The notes beneath the pieces are model-generated. The model saw nothing but the letters and a program-made list of their open reading frames with translations. It was not told the origin of the DNA and did no database searches. DNA of 55,426 nt from an uncultured Alphaproteobacteria bacterium (GTDB taxonomy: Bacteria; Pseudomonadota; Alphaproteobacteria; Micropepsales; Micropepsaceae), in NCBI GenBank assembly GCA_903857685.1, contig CAIOFO010000037.1:1-55426 (forward strand), read 5' to 3'. Below, piece after piece: positions 16,895 to 26,500 of the stretch. Positions within the stretch are counted from its first letter, which is position 1; each line of letters starts with the position of its first letter. The translations under genes were made by a program, and so were the position numbers.

Positions 16895-17443
16895 CTATCT
16901 GCGATCCAATTTTTTTTGGGCCTCATCCCACGCCCGCACGGCCTCTAGCGTGTTGGAGACATGATGGTCCGGGTCCAGAGCCCGATAGGAATAGAGAATA
17001 ACACCGTCCGGGGAAATTACGTAGGATGTCCGGTCGGAGACCGACAGCAGCGCTGATAGCCTGGCGTCATACGCCTTTGTGATAGCCCCGCTGCCATCCG
17101 CTGCCACCGGAAAAGCGCTGCGGCATTCCTGCACCGAGAATTTGTCCAGGGTTTTTATGTCATCCCGCGAAACGCCGATAACGCTTGCGCCCAGCGCCTT
17201 GAACTGCGGCACCGCCTCGGAAAAATTGTGGGCTTCGATTGTGCACCCGGTCGTGAATGCGGCGGGGTAAAAATACAGGACCACCGGTCCTTTCCCCAAG
17301 GCATTCGCAAGCTGGAAGTTGAACTCCTTGCCTCCCAGCGTCGCCGGGGCGGAGAAATCCGGAGCCTTTGCTCCGGGCTTGAGGGTGGCCGCCGCCGGAC
17401 CGGCCGCCGCCACGATCAGCGCAATGGACAGCAAATATTTCAA
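16895..17443 (-). CDS. Periplasmic peroxiredoxin (AhpC/TSA, Bcp-like)
   Basis: The product is a thiol peroxidase of 182 residues with a signal peptide (MKYLLSIALIVAAAGPAAA), so it probably acts in the periplasm. The peroxidatic cysteine lies in PAAFTTGCTIEAHNF, the Txx(x)C pattern, with the supporting arginine in SDRTSYVISPDG. A second cysteine (VQECRSAF) could resolve the sulfenate. I chose the TTG at 17443 because AGGA lies eight bases upstream and it begins the signal peptide cleanly; another TTG at 17464 would add seven residues. A terminator at 17519-17543 separates it from flgH. Confidence 0.85.
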   Translation of the reverse strand: MKYLLSIALIVAAAGPAAATLKPGAKAPDFSAPATLGGKEFNFQLANALGKGPVVLYFYPAAFTTGCTIEAHNFSEAVPQFKALGASVIGVSRDDIKTLDKFSVQECRSAFPVAADGSGAITKAYDARLSALLSVSDRTSYVISPDGVILYSYRALDPDHHVSNTLEAVRAWDEAQKKLDRR

Positions 17444-17518
17444 ATGTCGGTCCTCATGTTGCAAGCATTATTCTTACGCGATGCCCGGGGAATTGGATCA
17501 CGGCCCCGGAAAAAACAA

Positions 17519-17549
17519 TAGGCCCGGTCTTGTGACCGGGCCTTTCTTG
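17519..17549. terminator. Terminator between flgH and the peroxiredoxin gene
   Basis: The stem GGCCCGGTC/GACCGGGCC closes on TTGT. On the minus strand it is followed by TATTGTTTTTT, so it should end the flgFGAH transcript. On plus it is followed by TTTCTT. Confidence 0.75.
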
Positions 17550-17586
17550 CACCCCACTTGAAAACGGTTGGGCCGTCGCTTGCGCT

Positions 17587-18312
17587 CTACCAGGGCATCA
17601 GGATGTCGAAGAGCTGCGAGCCGTAACGCGGCTGCTGCACATTGGTCATATTACCCTTGCCGCCATAACTGATGCGGGCCTCGGCGATCTGCGCCAGATC
17701 CACTGTGTTTTCGGCGGTGATATCCTCGGAACGGACGATGCCGGACACTTGCAGGTCGCGCATCTCATTATTGACCAGCACCTGCTGATGGCCCGAGATC
17801 ACCATATTGCCGTTGGGAAGCACCTGGGCGACCAGCGCCGCCAGTGTCATATTGATGGCTTCCGAGCGGTTGATGGCGCCGTTGCCGACATTGGAATTGT
17901 CCGACCCCATCTTGACCAGGCTTGCCGGGTCCATGCTCTTGGGCAAGGCGTTTTCCAGGCCGAAGAAATTGGTCAGGCTGGCGTTATCGGAATTGGTGCG
18001 CGAGGTCGTGGTGGTGTTCGACAGCTTGGCGGCATCGGCGATCGAGACATTCACGGTGATCACGTCGCCGACATGCGTGGCGCGCGGATCATGGAAGAAG
18101 CTGCGCGAGCCCGCCTGCCACAGGGAATTGCCGACATGGGTGACCGGCGGCGGCTGGGGAATGGCCGCCACGATCTGCTGGTCGGCCGGGTTGCCCACCG
18201 GCGCCAGCTTGGGCGCCACGCCGATGCTTTCGATGCGGTCCACAGCGGAACAGCCGGCCAGGATGCTGCCCAGCAGGGCGGCGGTGAAAATCTTGAGCAG
18301 GGGGCTGCGCAT
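17587..18312 (-). CDS. flgH: Flagellar L-ring protein FlgH
   Basis: This 241-residue outer-membrane lipoprotein forms the L ring around the flagellar rod. The lipobox is SILAGC with the lipidated residue at Cys21. Family motifs are SLWQAGSRSFFHDPRATHVGDVITV and the C-terminal GIVRSEDITAENTV followed by ARISYGGKG. The gene is the last of flgF-flgG-flgA-flgH, with eight bases between it and flgA, and is followed by a terminator. Confidence 0.96.
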   Translation of the reverse strand: MRSPLLKIFTAALLGSILAGCSAVDRIESIGVAPKLAPVGNPADQQIVAAIPQPPPVTHVGNSLWQAGSRSFFHDPRATHVGDVITVNVSIADAAKLSNTTTTSRTNSDNASLTNFFGLENALPKSMDPASLVKMGSDNSNVGNGAINRSEAINMTLAALVAQVLPNGNMVISGHQQVLVNNEMRDLQVSGIVRSEDITAENTVDLAQIAEARISYGGKGNMTNVQQPRYGSQLFDILMPW

Positions 18313-18320
18313 GACGGATC

Positions 18321-18854
18321 CTATTTGCGGGCGGTGAGCTGATTGGAATAGTTCGCGGCGGCGCCATTGGCCGAACTGCCATTGGAAATCGGGCCCGTGG
18401 CGCGCACGGTGCCGGCGGCGGTGACGACGCCGGTGATCATGCGGAAGGAGGCGGGATTCTGGACGGTGACGGTATCGCCGATGCCGCCCTCGCTCATGGC
18501 GCGGCCCATCGCGGTCAGATCCACGCCGGGCGCTTCAAAGGTCATGGTGATGGTCTGGCCGCGGCTCACCAGGATGGGATGGCGCACATCGGCAACCGAG
18601 ACGGCCTGGCCGGCGCGCAGCATGCGGCGGGCTTCCATGCCGTTCAGGGCGTCCATGCTGGTGACGGTGCCGTTCATCAGCGCGGTGCCGGTGGCGGTAC
18701 CGAAGGTCAGGTCGGAATCGGCAATCACTTCGCCGCGGGCGATATCGCGCGCGGGAACCACGATGCGGATGTCGGCCAGGGCCGGCCCCATCGTCAAAGC
18801 AGAAGAGGCAAGGGCGGCGATCAGGCCGAAGATGAGAGCGAGCTTGCGGGTCAT
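18321..18854 (-). CDS. flgA: Flagellar P-ring assembly chaperone FlgA
   Basis: The product has 177 residues with a signal peptide ending GPALA. The SAF-like domain starts RIVVPARDIARGEVIADSDL, and the C-terminal half has the FlgA pattern (VDLTAMGRAMSEGGIGDTVTVQNPAS). FlgA is a periplasmic chaperone needed for FlgI to polymerise into the P ring. It lies three bases after flgG. The P-ring subunit gene flgI is in the separate block at 35215. Confidence 0.93.
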   Translation of the reverse strand: MTRKLALIFGLIAALASSALTMGPALADIRIVVPARDIARGEVIADSDLTFGTATGTALMNGTVTSMDALNGMEARRMLRAGQAVSVADVRHPILVSRGQTITMTFEAPGVDLTAMGRAMSEGGIGDTVTVQNPASFRMITGVVTAAGTVRATGPISNGSSANGAAANYSNQLTARK

Positions 18855-18857
18855 GGT

Positions 18858-19646
18858 TTACTGCGCCATCTGGGAAGTCTGCTGCAGCATCTGGCCCGCA
18901 GCGGTGACAACCTTGGAATTCATTTCATAGGCGCGCTGGGCGGTGATCAGCGCCGTGATCTCGTCCACCGAATTGACGTTCGAGGTCTCCAGAAAGCCCT
19001 GCTGGATGGTGCCGAAGCCCGGCGAACCGGGAACGCCGGCCTGGGGACTGCCCGACGCGGGGGTTTCCAGGAAGGTGTTGCCGCCGATGGCATTGAGGCC
19101 CGCTTCGTTGGGAAAGCGGTCCAGTTCGAGCTGGCCCACCGTCTGGGGCGTGGCATTGCCCGCCACGGTGGCGTTGACCTGGCCTTGGGCGTTGATGGTG
19201 ACGCTGACGGTGTTGGCGGGAATGGCGATGCCCGGCTGCACCACCAGGCCGTCCTGGGTGACGATCTGGCCCTGGGGCGAGAGCGCGAAATTGCCGGCCC
19301 GGGTAAAGCCGTCCGTGCCGTCGGCCTGCTGGATGCGGAAATAGCCTGCGCCCTGGACCGCCACGTCATAAGGGTTGGACGTGCTGGTGAGGTCGCCCTG
19401 GGTGGTGATGCGATAGGTGGCGCCGGTCTTGACACCGGTGCCGATCTGGATGCCGGCGGGAGCATAGGTTCCCTGGCTGGAGGTCTGGGCGCCCGGCGCC
19501 TCGACATTCTGATAGAGCAGGTCGGTGAATTCCGCCCGCTGCTCCTTGAAGCCGGTGGTGTTCATGTTCGCCAAATTATTGGCGATCACTTCGACGTTGG
19601 TCTGCTGGGCCAGCATGCCCGTGGCAGCTATGGATAAAGCGCGCAT
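18858..19646 (-). CDS. flgG: Flagellar distal rod protein FlgG
   Basis: This is a 262-residue axial protein of the normal FlgG size. The N-terminal flagellar-rod motif ATGMLAQQTNVEVIANNLAN is present, as are the central DVAVQGAGYFRIQ and the C-terminal LETSNVNSVDEITALITAQRAYE. A strong AGGAGA lies seven bases before ATG at 19646. It follows flgF by 11 bases and precedes flgA by three. Confidence 0.97.
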   Translation of the reverse strand: MRALSIAATGMLAQQTNVEVIANNLANMNTTGFKEQRAEFTDLLYQNVEAPGAQTSSQGTYAPAGIQIGTGVKTGATYRITTQGDLTSTSNPYDVAVQGAGYFRIQQADGTDGFTRAGNFALSPQGQIVTQDGLVVQPGIAIPANTVSVTINAQGQVNATVAGNATPQTVGQLELDRFPNEAGLNAIGGNTFLETPASGSPQAGVPGSPGFGTIQQGFLETSNVNSVDEITALITAQRAYEMNSKVVTAAGQMLQQTSQMAQ

Positions 19647-19657
19647 GGTTCAGTCTC

Positions 19658-20407
19658 CTAATTGGGCATCGCGCCAAGCTTGGTGATCGCCTGGCGGGTT
19701 AAATCTTCCTGACTCTGGTTGAGCGAAGCGGTCGCCTGGTAGGCGCGCATCACTTCGATCATGTGGCTGATTTCCAGCACCGGCTGGACGTTGGAGGATT
19801 CCAGCGCCCCCTGCCGGATGACACTGTCCGTCGCCACGGTGGAGCTTTGGCTGGTGGAATAGAGGTTGTCGCCCTGCTTGGTCAGGGCGCTGTCATCGGC
19901 GAAATCCGAGACCTGCAGCTTGCCGATCTGGTTGCTGATGCCGTTGACGATGCTGGAAATGGTGCCGTCCTGGCCGATCTTGATGTTCTGGTCGTCGGGC
20001 GTGATGGTGATGGCGCCGCTGTCGCCCTGCAGCGCATAGCCTTCGCTGGTCACAACCTGGCCGTTGGCATCGAGGGTAAAGTGGCCGTCGCGGGTGTAGC
20101 GCATGCCGTTCGGCGTCTGCACCGTGAAATAGCCTTTGCCGTTGATGGCCAGGTCCAGGGGCGCGCCAGTGCTTTCGATGCTGCCCTGGCTGATGTCGCG
20201 GCTGACGCCGGCGTCCTTGACGAAGCTGAGCGCCTGCTGGCCGGTCTGGCCCTCGGAGGGCGCGACATGCGTGATGAATTCTTCGAATTTGGCGGATTCG
20301 CGCTTGAAGCCGGGCGTCGAGACGTTTGCGAGATTGTTCGCAATCACGTCCATCGAACGATAGGCCGCCAGTTGCTGCGAAAGACTAACGAGAAGTGAAT
20401 TATCCAT
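19658..20407 (-). CDS. flgF: Flagellar proximal rod protein FlgF
   Basis: The 249-residue rod protein begins at ATG 20407 (MDNSLLVSLSQQLAAYRSMD). An apparent frame extends far upstream, but that part is antisense to fliL and fliM and is not coding. Rod motifs are DVIANNLANVSTPGFKRE near the N-terminus, DLAINGKGYFTVQ in the middle, and LESSNVQPVLEISHMIEVMRAYQ at the C-terminus. It is the first gene of flgF-flgG-flgA-flgH. A good sigma-54-type promoter lies 40-55 bases upstream. Confidence 0.96.
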   Translation of the reverse strand: MDNSLLVSLSQQLAAYRSMDVIANNLANVSTPGFKRESAKFEEFITHVAPSEGQTGQQALSFVKDAGVSRDISQGSIESTGAPLDLAINGKGYFTVQTPNGMRYTRDGHFTLDANGQVVTSEGYALQGDSGAITITPDDQNIKIGQDGTISSIVNGISNQIGKLQVSDFADDSALTKQGDNLYSTSQSSTVATDSVIRQGALESSNVQPVLEISHMIEVMRAYQATASLNQSQEDLTRQAITKLGAMPN

Positions 20408-20446
20408 TGGGCACCTTGCGATCCTTTCTGGCCGCGGAAGAACAAG

Positions 20447-20462
20447 TGCAGCGAGCGTGCCA
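20447..20462 (-). promoter_or_regulatory. Sigma-54 promoter of flgFGAH
   Basis: Read on minus, TGGCACGCTCGCTGCA matches TGGCACG-N4-TTGCA at all but one position, with GG-N10-GC spacing exact. Transcription would begin near 20437, about 30 bases before the flgF ATG. In Caulobacter, middle and late flagellar genes use such promoters with the activator FlbD. Confidence 0.75.
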
Positions 20463-20614
20463 GCAGGAAAGCCGCGAATTACAAGGGTTTTTTGCAAGCG
20501 GCACGGCAGCGGCGGAAAAACTTGCCGGGTCGGACACGGCTTGGGCGGCAATTTCAACCGCTCCTTAACCACGTTGCGCAAGGATGCAGGCCGAAGATTG
20601 CAGAAAGCAGTTTG

Positions 20615-21169
20615 ATGGCCAGCAAAGACAAAGCCCCTGAAGCCGAAGACGGCGCCGAAACCCCCGCCGAAGGCGGCGAAGGCGCCCCGAAAAACGGCCT
20701 GTTCAAGAAACTCCTCAGCAAGAAGATGCTGATGATCGCGGTCCCCGCACTTGTCGTTGTGCTGGCCGGAGCCGGCGCGGGCACTTATTTCCTTGTCATC
20801 AAGCCGCACGGCGCCGACAAGAACAAGATCGCCAAGGCCGATGAAATTCCGCTGACCCCGCCGCAGGTGGCCTTCAGCGATGTGCCGGACATCCTGGTCA
20901 ATATTCAGAGCAATGACGGCACGCCCGCCTATTTGAAGCTGTCGCTGTCGCTGGAAATGGACAATGACCTGGCGAAAGCCGGCATGACGGCGCTGATGCC
21001 CCGCATGGTGGACCAGTTCCAGGCCTATTTGCGCGAGCTCAGGCTGGACGACCTCAAAGGCTCGGAGGGCGTGCTGCGCCTGAAGGAAGAATTGCTGCGC
21101 CGGGCCGGAATCGCGGCGGCGCCTTATAAAGTGCGCGATGTTCTGCTCAAGCAAATGATCGTCCAGTAA
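20615..21169 (+). CDS. fliL: Flagellar basal body protein FliL
   Basis: The 184-residue product has ATG at 20615. An acidic cytoplasmic head (residues 1-35) is followed by one membrane helix (about 38-60) and a periplasmic FliL domain with PQVAFSDVPDILVNIQSNDG and YLKLSLSLEM. It ends in VLLKQMIVQ. FliL rings around stators and supports torque. It heads the plus-strand set fliL-fliM-DUF6468-motE-TPR. The shared intergenic region with flgF holds a TTAACC half site (20567-20572) but no full box that I can see for this direction. Confidence 0.92.
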   Translation: MASKDKAPEAEDGAETPAEGGEGAPKNGLFKKLLSKKMLMIAVPALVVVLAGAGAGTYFLVIKPHGADKNKIAKADEIPLTPPQVAFSDVPDILVNIQSNDGTPAYLKLSLSLEMDNDLAKAGMTALMPRMVDQFQAYLRELRLDDLKGSEGVLRLKEELLRRAGIAAAPYKVRDVLLKQMIVQ

Positions 21170-21190
21170 GCGATCCGGAAAGCAAATCCC

Positions 21191-22252
21191 ATGGCCGACG
21201 AGACCCCCCAGACGGAAGAACAGCCCGCAGCCGCCCCCGAGGCGGCAGCGGTCGAGGCCGCGCCGCCGCCCAACGGCACCGAGCGCATCCTCAACCAGGA
21301 GGAAATCGACTCCCTGCTCGGCTTCGATGTCGGCGGCGACCAGATGCAGGACAAATCGGGCGTCCGCGCCATCATCAATTCGGCGCTGGTGTCCTATGAG
21401 CGCCTGCCGATGCTGGAAATCGTCTTCGACCGCCTGGTGCGCTTGATGACCACGTCCTTGCGCAATTTCACCAGCGACAATGTCGAAGTCAGCCTGGATT
21501 CGATCACCTCGATCCGGTTCGGCGACTATCTCAACTCCATTCCCCTGCCTGCCATCCTGGCCGTGTTTCGCGCCGAAGAGCTTGATAATTATGGGCTTTT
21601 CACGGTGGACTCCAACCTCATCTACTCCATTGTGGACGTGCTGCTGGGCGGCCGGCGCGGCTCTTCCGCCATGCGCATCGAAGGCCGGCCCTACACCACC
21701 ATCGAGCGCACCCTGGTGCAGCGCATGGTCGAAGTGATCCTGCAGGACATGTGCGCCGCCTTTGAACCCCTGGCGCCGGTCAGCTTCAGCCTGGATCGCC
21801 TGGAAACCAATCCGCGCTTCGCCGCCATCGCCCGGCCAGCCAATGCCGCCATCCTGGTCAAACTGCGCATCGACATGGAAGACCGCGGCGGCCGCACCGA
21901 ATTGCTTCTGCCCTACGCCACGCTGGAGCCGATCCGCAAACTTCTGCTGCAGCAATTCATGGGCGAGAAATTCGGCCGCGATTCCATCTGGGAAAGCCAT
22001 CTGGCGACGGAACTGTGGTCCACCAAGGTGGATATCGACGCAATTCTGGACGAGCAGGTGATGCCGTTGCACCAGATCATGAACCTGGAAGTCGGCCAGA
22101 CCGTGATGCTGGGCGCCACACCGGATTCGCGCATCGAACTGCGCTGCCGCGGCGTCCCGCTGCTGACCGGACGGATGGGCCGGGTAGGCTCTTCGGTCGC
22201 GGTGCGGGTGGATGCCGCCGTTGAACGCACGGATGCTTCGAAAGCGCTTTAA
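21191..22252 (+). CDS. fliM: Flagellar motor switch protein FliM
   Basis: This is a 353-residue C-ring protein. After an Ala/Glu/Pro-rich leader, the CheY-P-binding helix reads ILNQEEIDSLLGF (about residues 34-46). The middle domain starts VRAIINSALVSYERLPMLEIVFDRLVR and carries SIVDVLLGGRRG. The C-terminal FliN-like SpoA domain includes LEVGQTVMLGATPDSRIELRCRGVPLLTGRMGRVG. It is 21 bases after fliL. fliN and fliG are not in the window. Confidence 0.96.
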   Translation: MADETPQTEEQPAAAPEAAAVEAAPPPNGTERILNQEEIDSLLGFDVGGDQMQDKSGVRAIINSALVSYERLPMLEIVFDRLVRLMTTSLRNFTSDNVEVSLDSITSIRFGDYLNSIPLPAILAVFRAEELDNYGLFTVDSNLIYSIVDVLLGGRRGSSAMRIEGRPYTTIERTLVQRMVEVILQDMCAAFEPLAPVSFSLDRLETNPRFAAIARPANAAILVKLRIDMEDRGGRTELLLPYATLEPIRKLLLQQFMGEKFGRDSIWESHLATELWSTKVDIDAILDEQVMPLHQIMNLEVGQTVMLGATPDSRIELRCRGVPLLTGRMGRVGSSVAVRVDAAVERTDASKAL

Positions 22253-22266
22253 GAAAGAAACTTGTC

Positions 22267-22656
22267 ATGACCCTCACTTTCTATGTCGAAATCGCGCTGG
22301 AAGTTCTGCTGGCCGCCACGCTTTGCTATTGCATCGTGCTGGAGCGCCGCCTGGCCGCCGTCCGCAAGGGCCATGAGGGTCTGTCGCGCACCATCGGCGA
22401 ATTGAACATGGCCATTGCCGGCGCCGGCGCCTCGCTGCGCGCGCTCAAGGGCGCGGCCAATGAAGCGGCCCAGACCCTGGATGAGCGTTTGAAGCGCGCC
22501 CGCCTGCATATTGACGAGCTTTCGGTTCTCACCGCTTCCGGCGAACGCATCGCCGACCGCATGGAAAACGCCACCGCCTCGCGCGCCCGCGGCGAGATCA
22601 ATCTTCCCTCCAGCAGCATCATGGGGCGGCTGGACGCCATGAGGACCGCACAGTGA
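22267..22656 (+). CDS. DUF6468-type flagellar cluster protein
   Basis: The product has 129 residues with one N-terminal membrane helix (residues 4-24, EIALEVLLAATLCYCIVLE) and a long helical, probably coiled-coil region (ERRLAAVRKGHEGLSRTIGELN and onward). A small gene of this type regularly follows fliM in alphaproteobacteria and is annotated DUF6468. Its role is not settled; a stator- or basal-body-associated function is inferred from position. The stop overlaps the GTG of the next gene. Confidence 0.7.
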   Translation: MTLTFYVEIALEVLLAATLCYCIVLERRLAAVRKGHEGLSRTIGELNMAIAGAGASLRALKGAANEAAQTLDERLKRARLHIDELSVLTASGERIADRMENATASRARGEINLPSSSIMGRLDAMRTAQ

Positions 22657-23405
22657 GCATCTTCAAGAAAAAATCGCGCGCTCTGCGCCTGCTGCCCGGC
22701 GTCGTGCTGGTGTGCGGCGGCTTGCTGGTGCTCAAGACGACCGGCCTTGTCCATGACGCCATCGCTCTGGAAAACGCTTCCGCCAGCCCCGATGCCATGG
22801 CCCCCGCCGCCCAGCCCATCAATGCGGATTTCGGCGGCAGCGACAGCCAGATTTCCAGCGCCGCCGAAGTGGATGTTCTGACCAGTCTCTCCAAGCGCCG
22901 GGCCACGCTGGACGCGCGCGAGGCGCAGATCCAGAGCCAGGCCACGATGCTGGCCGCCACGGAAGCACGGGTGGACGCCAAGATTGCGCAGTTGAAGGAT
23001 TTGCAAAGCCAGATCGCGGCTCTGCTGGTCCAGCGCGACACCGCCCAGGAAAAGCAGGTGGCGGCATTGGTGAAGACCTATTCGGCCATGAAGCCCAAGG
23101 ATGCGGCCCGCATCTTCGACAGCCTGGATGACGGGGTGCTGGTGCCGGTGGCCCAGGAAATGAAATCCGACGTGATGGCGCCGGTCCTGGCGGCGATGAA
23201 TCCCGATGCGGCCCAGAAACTGACCATGAAGCTGGCCAACAAGCTGACCTTGCCGGAACCCGCGGCGGCTCCTGCCCCGATCCCGGCCCTGGCCCCGACG
23301 CCAGCGGCCGCGGCCGCGGCCGGTCCGGCGGCCCCTGCGGCCCCCCAGGCCAAGGCGGCACCCGCGACAGCCCCGGCAGCGGCCCCGGCCAAGCCGAAAG
23401 TCTAG
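22653..23405 (+). CDS. MotE-like flagellar motility protein
   Basis: The 250-residue product starts at GTG 22653, overlapping the preceding stop by four bases. A membrane helix lies at residues 13-30, followed by a coiled coil (about 70-130) and the MgtE-N-like/MotE motif KTYSAMKPKDAARIFDSLDDGVLVPVAQEMK (about 138-190). A low-complexity Ala/Pro tail follows. In rhizobia, MotE is a periplasmic partner of the stator protein MotC. A MotE-like role here follows from domain and neighbours; motC was not seen. Confidence 0.75.
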   Translation: MSIFKKKSRALRLLPGVVLVCGGLLVLKTTGLVHDAIALENASASPDAMAPAAQPINADFGGSDSQISSAAEVDVLTSLSKRRATLDAREAQIQSQATMLAATEARVDAKIAQLKDLQSQIAALLVQRDTAQEKQVAALVKTYSAMKPKDAARIFDSLDDGVLVPVAQEMKSDVMAPVLAAMNPDAAQKLTMKLANKLTLPEPAAAPAPIPALAPTPAAAAAAGPAAPAAPQAKAAPATAPAAAPAKPKV

Positions 23406-23447
23406 GAATTACAAGGGGTAATTGGCGCTAACCGGGGTTTTTTACGG

Positions 23448-23462
23448 TTTACCGAAGGTTAA
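23448..23462 (+). promoter_or_regulatory. CtrA-box-like site before the TPR gene
   Basis: TTTA-CCGAAGG-TTAA is the CtrA box TTAA-N7-TTAA with one mismatch. It is 43 bases upstream of the likely TTG start. Confidence 0.4.
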
Positions 23463-23504
23463 CGCCGCCGCCCGATACTGGCCGGGTCGGAAGGAAATAT
23501 CGGG

Positions 23505-26500
23505 TTGGCAAATACCGCGCACAGAATGGGCTTGATCGCGACAGCGCTTCTGCTGGCCGCCTCCGCCGCGCATGCCGCCGATAGCGTCAGCGCCAGCAAC
23601 CAGAACGGCTATAGCCGCCTCAGCTTTGCCTTCGCCCCGAGCGGCCAGGTCACCGCCGCCACCGACGGCAGCGTCCTCACCCTGTCTTTTGACCGCAAGA
23701 CCACGCTCGATCCCGACGCCATCGCCAGCCTGATGGGCGGCGCCGTCGCGTCGGTGCGCGCCGATGCCGACGGCAAGACGTTCCGCTTTGCCCTGACCCA
23801 GCCGCTCAAGCTGCATCAAAGCGCGGCGGGCGATCATGCGGCGGTGGACCTGGCGCCGCAAAACTTCGCCGGCGTGATGCCGGACCTGCCGCGGCCCGTG
23901 GTCGCCGCGCCGAAGCCGGTGGATGCCGCGTCCCTGCCCGTTCTGACATTGCGCTCGGGCGCCTATGCCAATTTCACCCGCCTGGTGTTCGACTGGGACA
24001 AGGATGTTCCGTACACGGTATTTCCCGGCGCCGGCAAGATGACCATCAAGTTCCAGGCCGCGGTGCGGCCCGACCTGTCGGCCATCGCGCGCTTCCAGCC
24101 GCCCTGGGTCAAGAATGCCGCCTGGCACCTGGAAGGCACCAGCACCGTGGTGGAATTCGAGACCGATGCGGATTCCGGCTATCACGATTTCAAGGACGGC
24201 ACCAAGATCGTGCTCGACATCCTGGCGCCCAAGACCGACGCCAGCGCCTATGCCCCGCCGGGCACCGCCAAGCCGCAAGCCACCGCGATCAAGACCGGCG
24301 CCAGCGATGCCCAGGCCGCCGCCATCAGCGATACCGCCAAGCAGCTTCAGTCCCCGGCCAAGCCGGATGACGCCAAGCCCGCCGACAAATTGGCGGCAGC
24401 CGCGCCCAAGCCCGACGCCAAATTGGCGGCGGCCGCGCCGAAGCCAGACGCCAAACCGGATGCCAAGGCCGCGACCGCGCCGCCGCAGCCGCTTCTGCCC
24501 AAGCCCGATCCCAAGGTGGCAGCTTCCAAAACCGCGGCTGCCAAGCCACCCGCTCCGGCGCCGGCCGCTACAGCACCCGCCGCGGCGCCCGCCGCGACCC
24601 AGATCACCGAAAGCACCGTCACGCCGACCGGCGTGATCTTGAATTTCAAGGGCGCCAACAACCATCCCGCCGCCGTGTTTGTGCGCGGGCTGACCGCCTG
24701 GATCGTGCTGGAGGACGCCGCCAATCTGGATGCCGCCGCGTTGAAGGCGACGCTGGGCGCGTTCGCCGGCGGCATCGAAGCCTCGTCCAGCCCCGGCGTT
24801 TCCATCCTGCGCATCACCCTGAAACAACCGGCACCCATCGCCGCGCTCGACAATGGCGCCGATCTCAAGGTGGTGATCGGCAACAAGACCGGCATGACCC
24901 CGGTCAGCCTGGGCTTTGCCCGTGAGCAGGACGATCCGCACCGCGCCGCGCTCACCACCTTCCTGCCGCGCGCCGACAAGAGTTTCGCCCTGACCGATCC
25001 GGCCACCGGCGATATTCTCACCGTCATTCCCGGCGCCAGCGGCTATGCCATGCTGGACCAGCGCGTCTATGCAGAATTCGCCGCCCTGCCCACCGCCAGC
25101 GGCCTGGTGATCACGCCCTATACCGACGATCTGGTTATTTCCGTGGCGGGCACGCGCATCCGCATTGCGCGTCCCGGCGGCCTGTCGCTGACGCCGCCGC
25201 AAACCGCCAGCGGCCAGACGCCCCAGGCCATGGCGCAGGCGTTAAGCGAGCCCACTTTCATTGACTTTGCCGCCTGGGGCCAAATGACCGGCGGTTCCTT
25301 CCTGGCCACCGAAAGGCGGCTGAGCCAATCGGTGGCGCGGCTGCCCGCCGGCACCGCCAATCATGCCCGGCTGGAACTGGCGCGATTTTATCTTGCCAAC
25401 CGCTTCGCCTCGGAAGCGCTGGGACTGATCAATCTGATGCAGGCCCAGGACCCGTCGCTGAACGGCGATGCCCAGCTTGCCATGATGCGCGCAAGCGCCG
25501 ATTACATGATGGGCCGCTACCAGGCCGCCCATAACGACCTGGCGGGCGGCGCCTTCGACTTCAATCCCCATGCCGCATTGTGGCGGGGCCTCACCGAAGC
25601 GGCGCTGGAAAACTGGCGCACCGCGCATGACGATCTGGTGCTGGCCGGACCGGTCCTGAAGCGCTATCCCGCCGACTGGCAGGCGCGCGCCCGGCTGGCC
25701 GATGCCGATGCCGCGCTGGGCATCGGGCGGCTGGAGCTGGCGGATGCGGCGCTCACCCATATGCCGCGCGACCTGTCGCGCGGCGATGCCCTGGAGGCCG
25801 ATCTGGTGCGGGCCCGCATCCAGGCGACCACCGGCAATTATGCCAAATCCGTTCCGCTGTTTGCGTCCGTCCAGAATGGCAGCGATGAGCGGCTTGCCGC
25901 CCAGGCGATCTATTACCAGGTGGACGCCGGCCTGAACGCCCATGCCATCAAACCGGCGAAGGCCATCGATGTGCTGGAGCGCCTGCGCTTTCGCTGGCGC
26001 GGCGATGCGCTGGAAATGAAAACCCTGCGCCGGCTGGCCGGCCTTTATTTCGCCGGCAACCAATATCACGAAGGCCTCAAGACTCTCAGGGTCGCGACGC
26101 AGAATTTCCAGAACAATGACGCGGCGCGCGCGGCGCAGGACGATATGCGCGCCGCCTTCGCCAACCTGTATCTCAAGGGCGGCGCCGACAAGATCGCGCC
26201 GGTGGAGCAGCTGGCGCTATTCTATGACAATGTGGACCTGACGCCGATCGGGTCGGACGGCGACGAAATGATCCGCCGCATCGCCGACCGGCTGGTATCG
26301 GTGGATCTGCTGGAGCCTGCGGCGACGCTGCTGGCCTATCAGGTTGACAAGCGGCTCGACGGCGTCGCCAAGGCCGAGGTTTCCACCCGGCTGGCGGCGA
26401 TCTATCTGATGGACCACAAGCCGCAGAACGCGATCAACACGCTGCACGATTCCCAGATCACCGGCCTGCCCGAGGAAGCCATCCACGAAAGGCTGCTGCT

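Noticed and set aside
16712..16948. Small plus-strand frame with an internal peptide repeat
   Set aside because: The repeat comes from the 84-bp tandem DNA repeat after dksA. It has no ribosome site and runs antisense into the peroxiredoxin gene.
20493..20507. GGCACGGCAGCGGC as a sigma-54 promoter for fliL
   Set aside because: It has GG-N10-GC spacing by chance in GC-rich DNA but lacks the TT before the -12 GC, and fliL-fliM genes are normally early-class.
20408..22072. A long minus-strand reading frame continuous with flgF (804 codons in total)
   Set aside because: It is antisense to fliL and fliM and has His/Gln/Gly-rich mirror composition. FlgF proper starts at ATG 20407 with normal length and a promoter just upstream.
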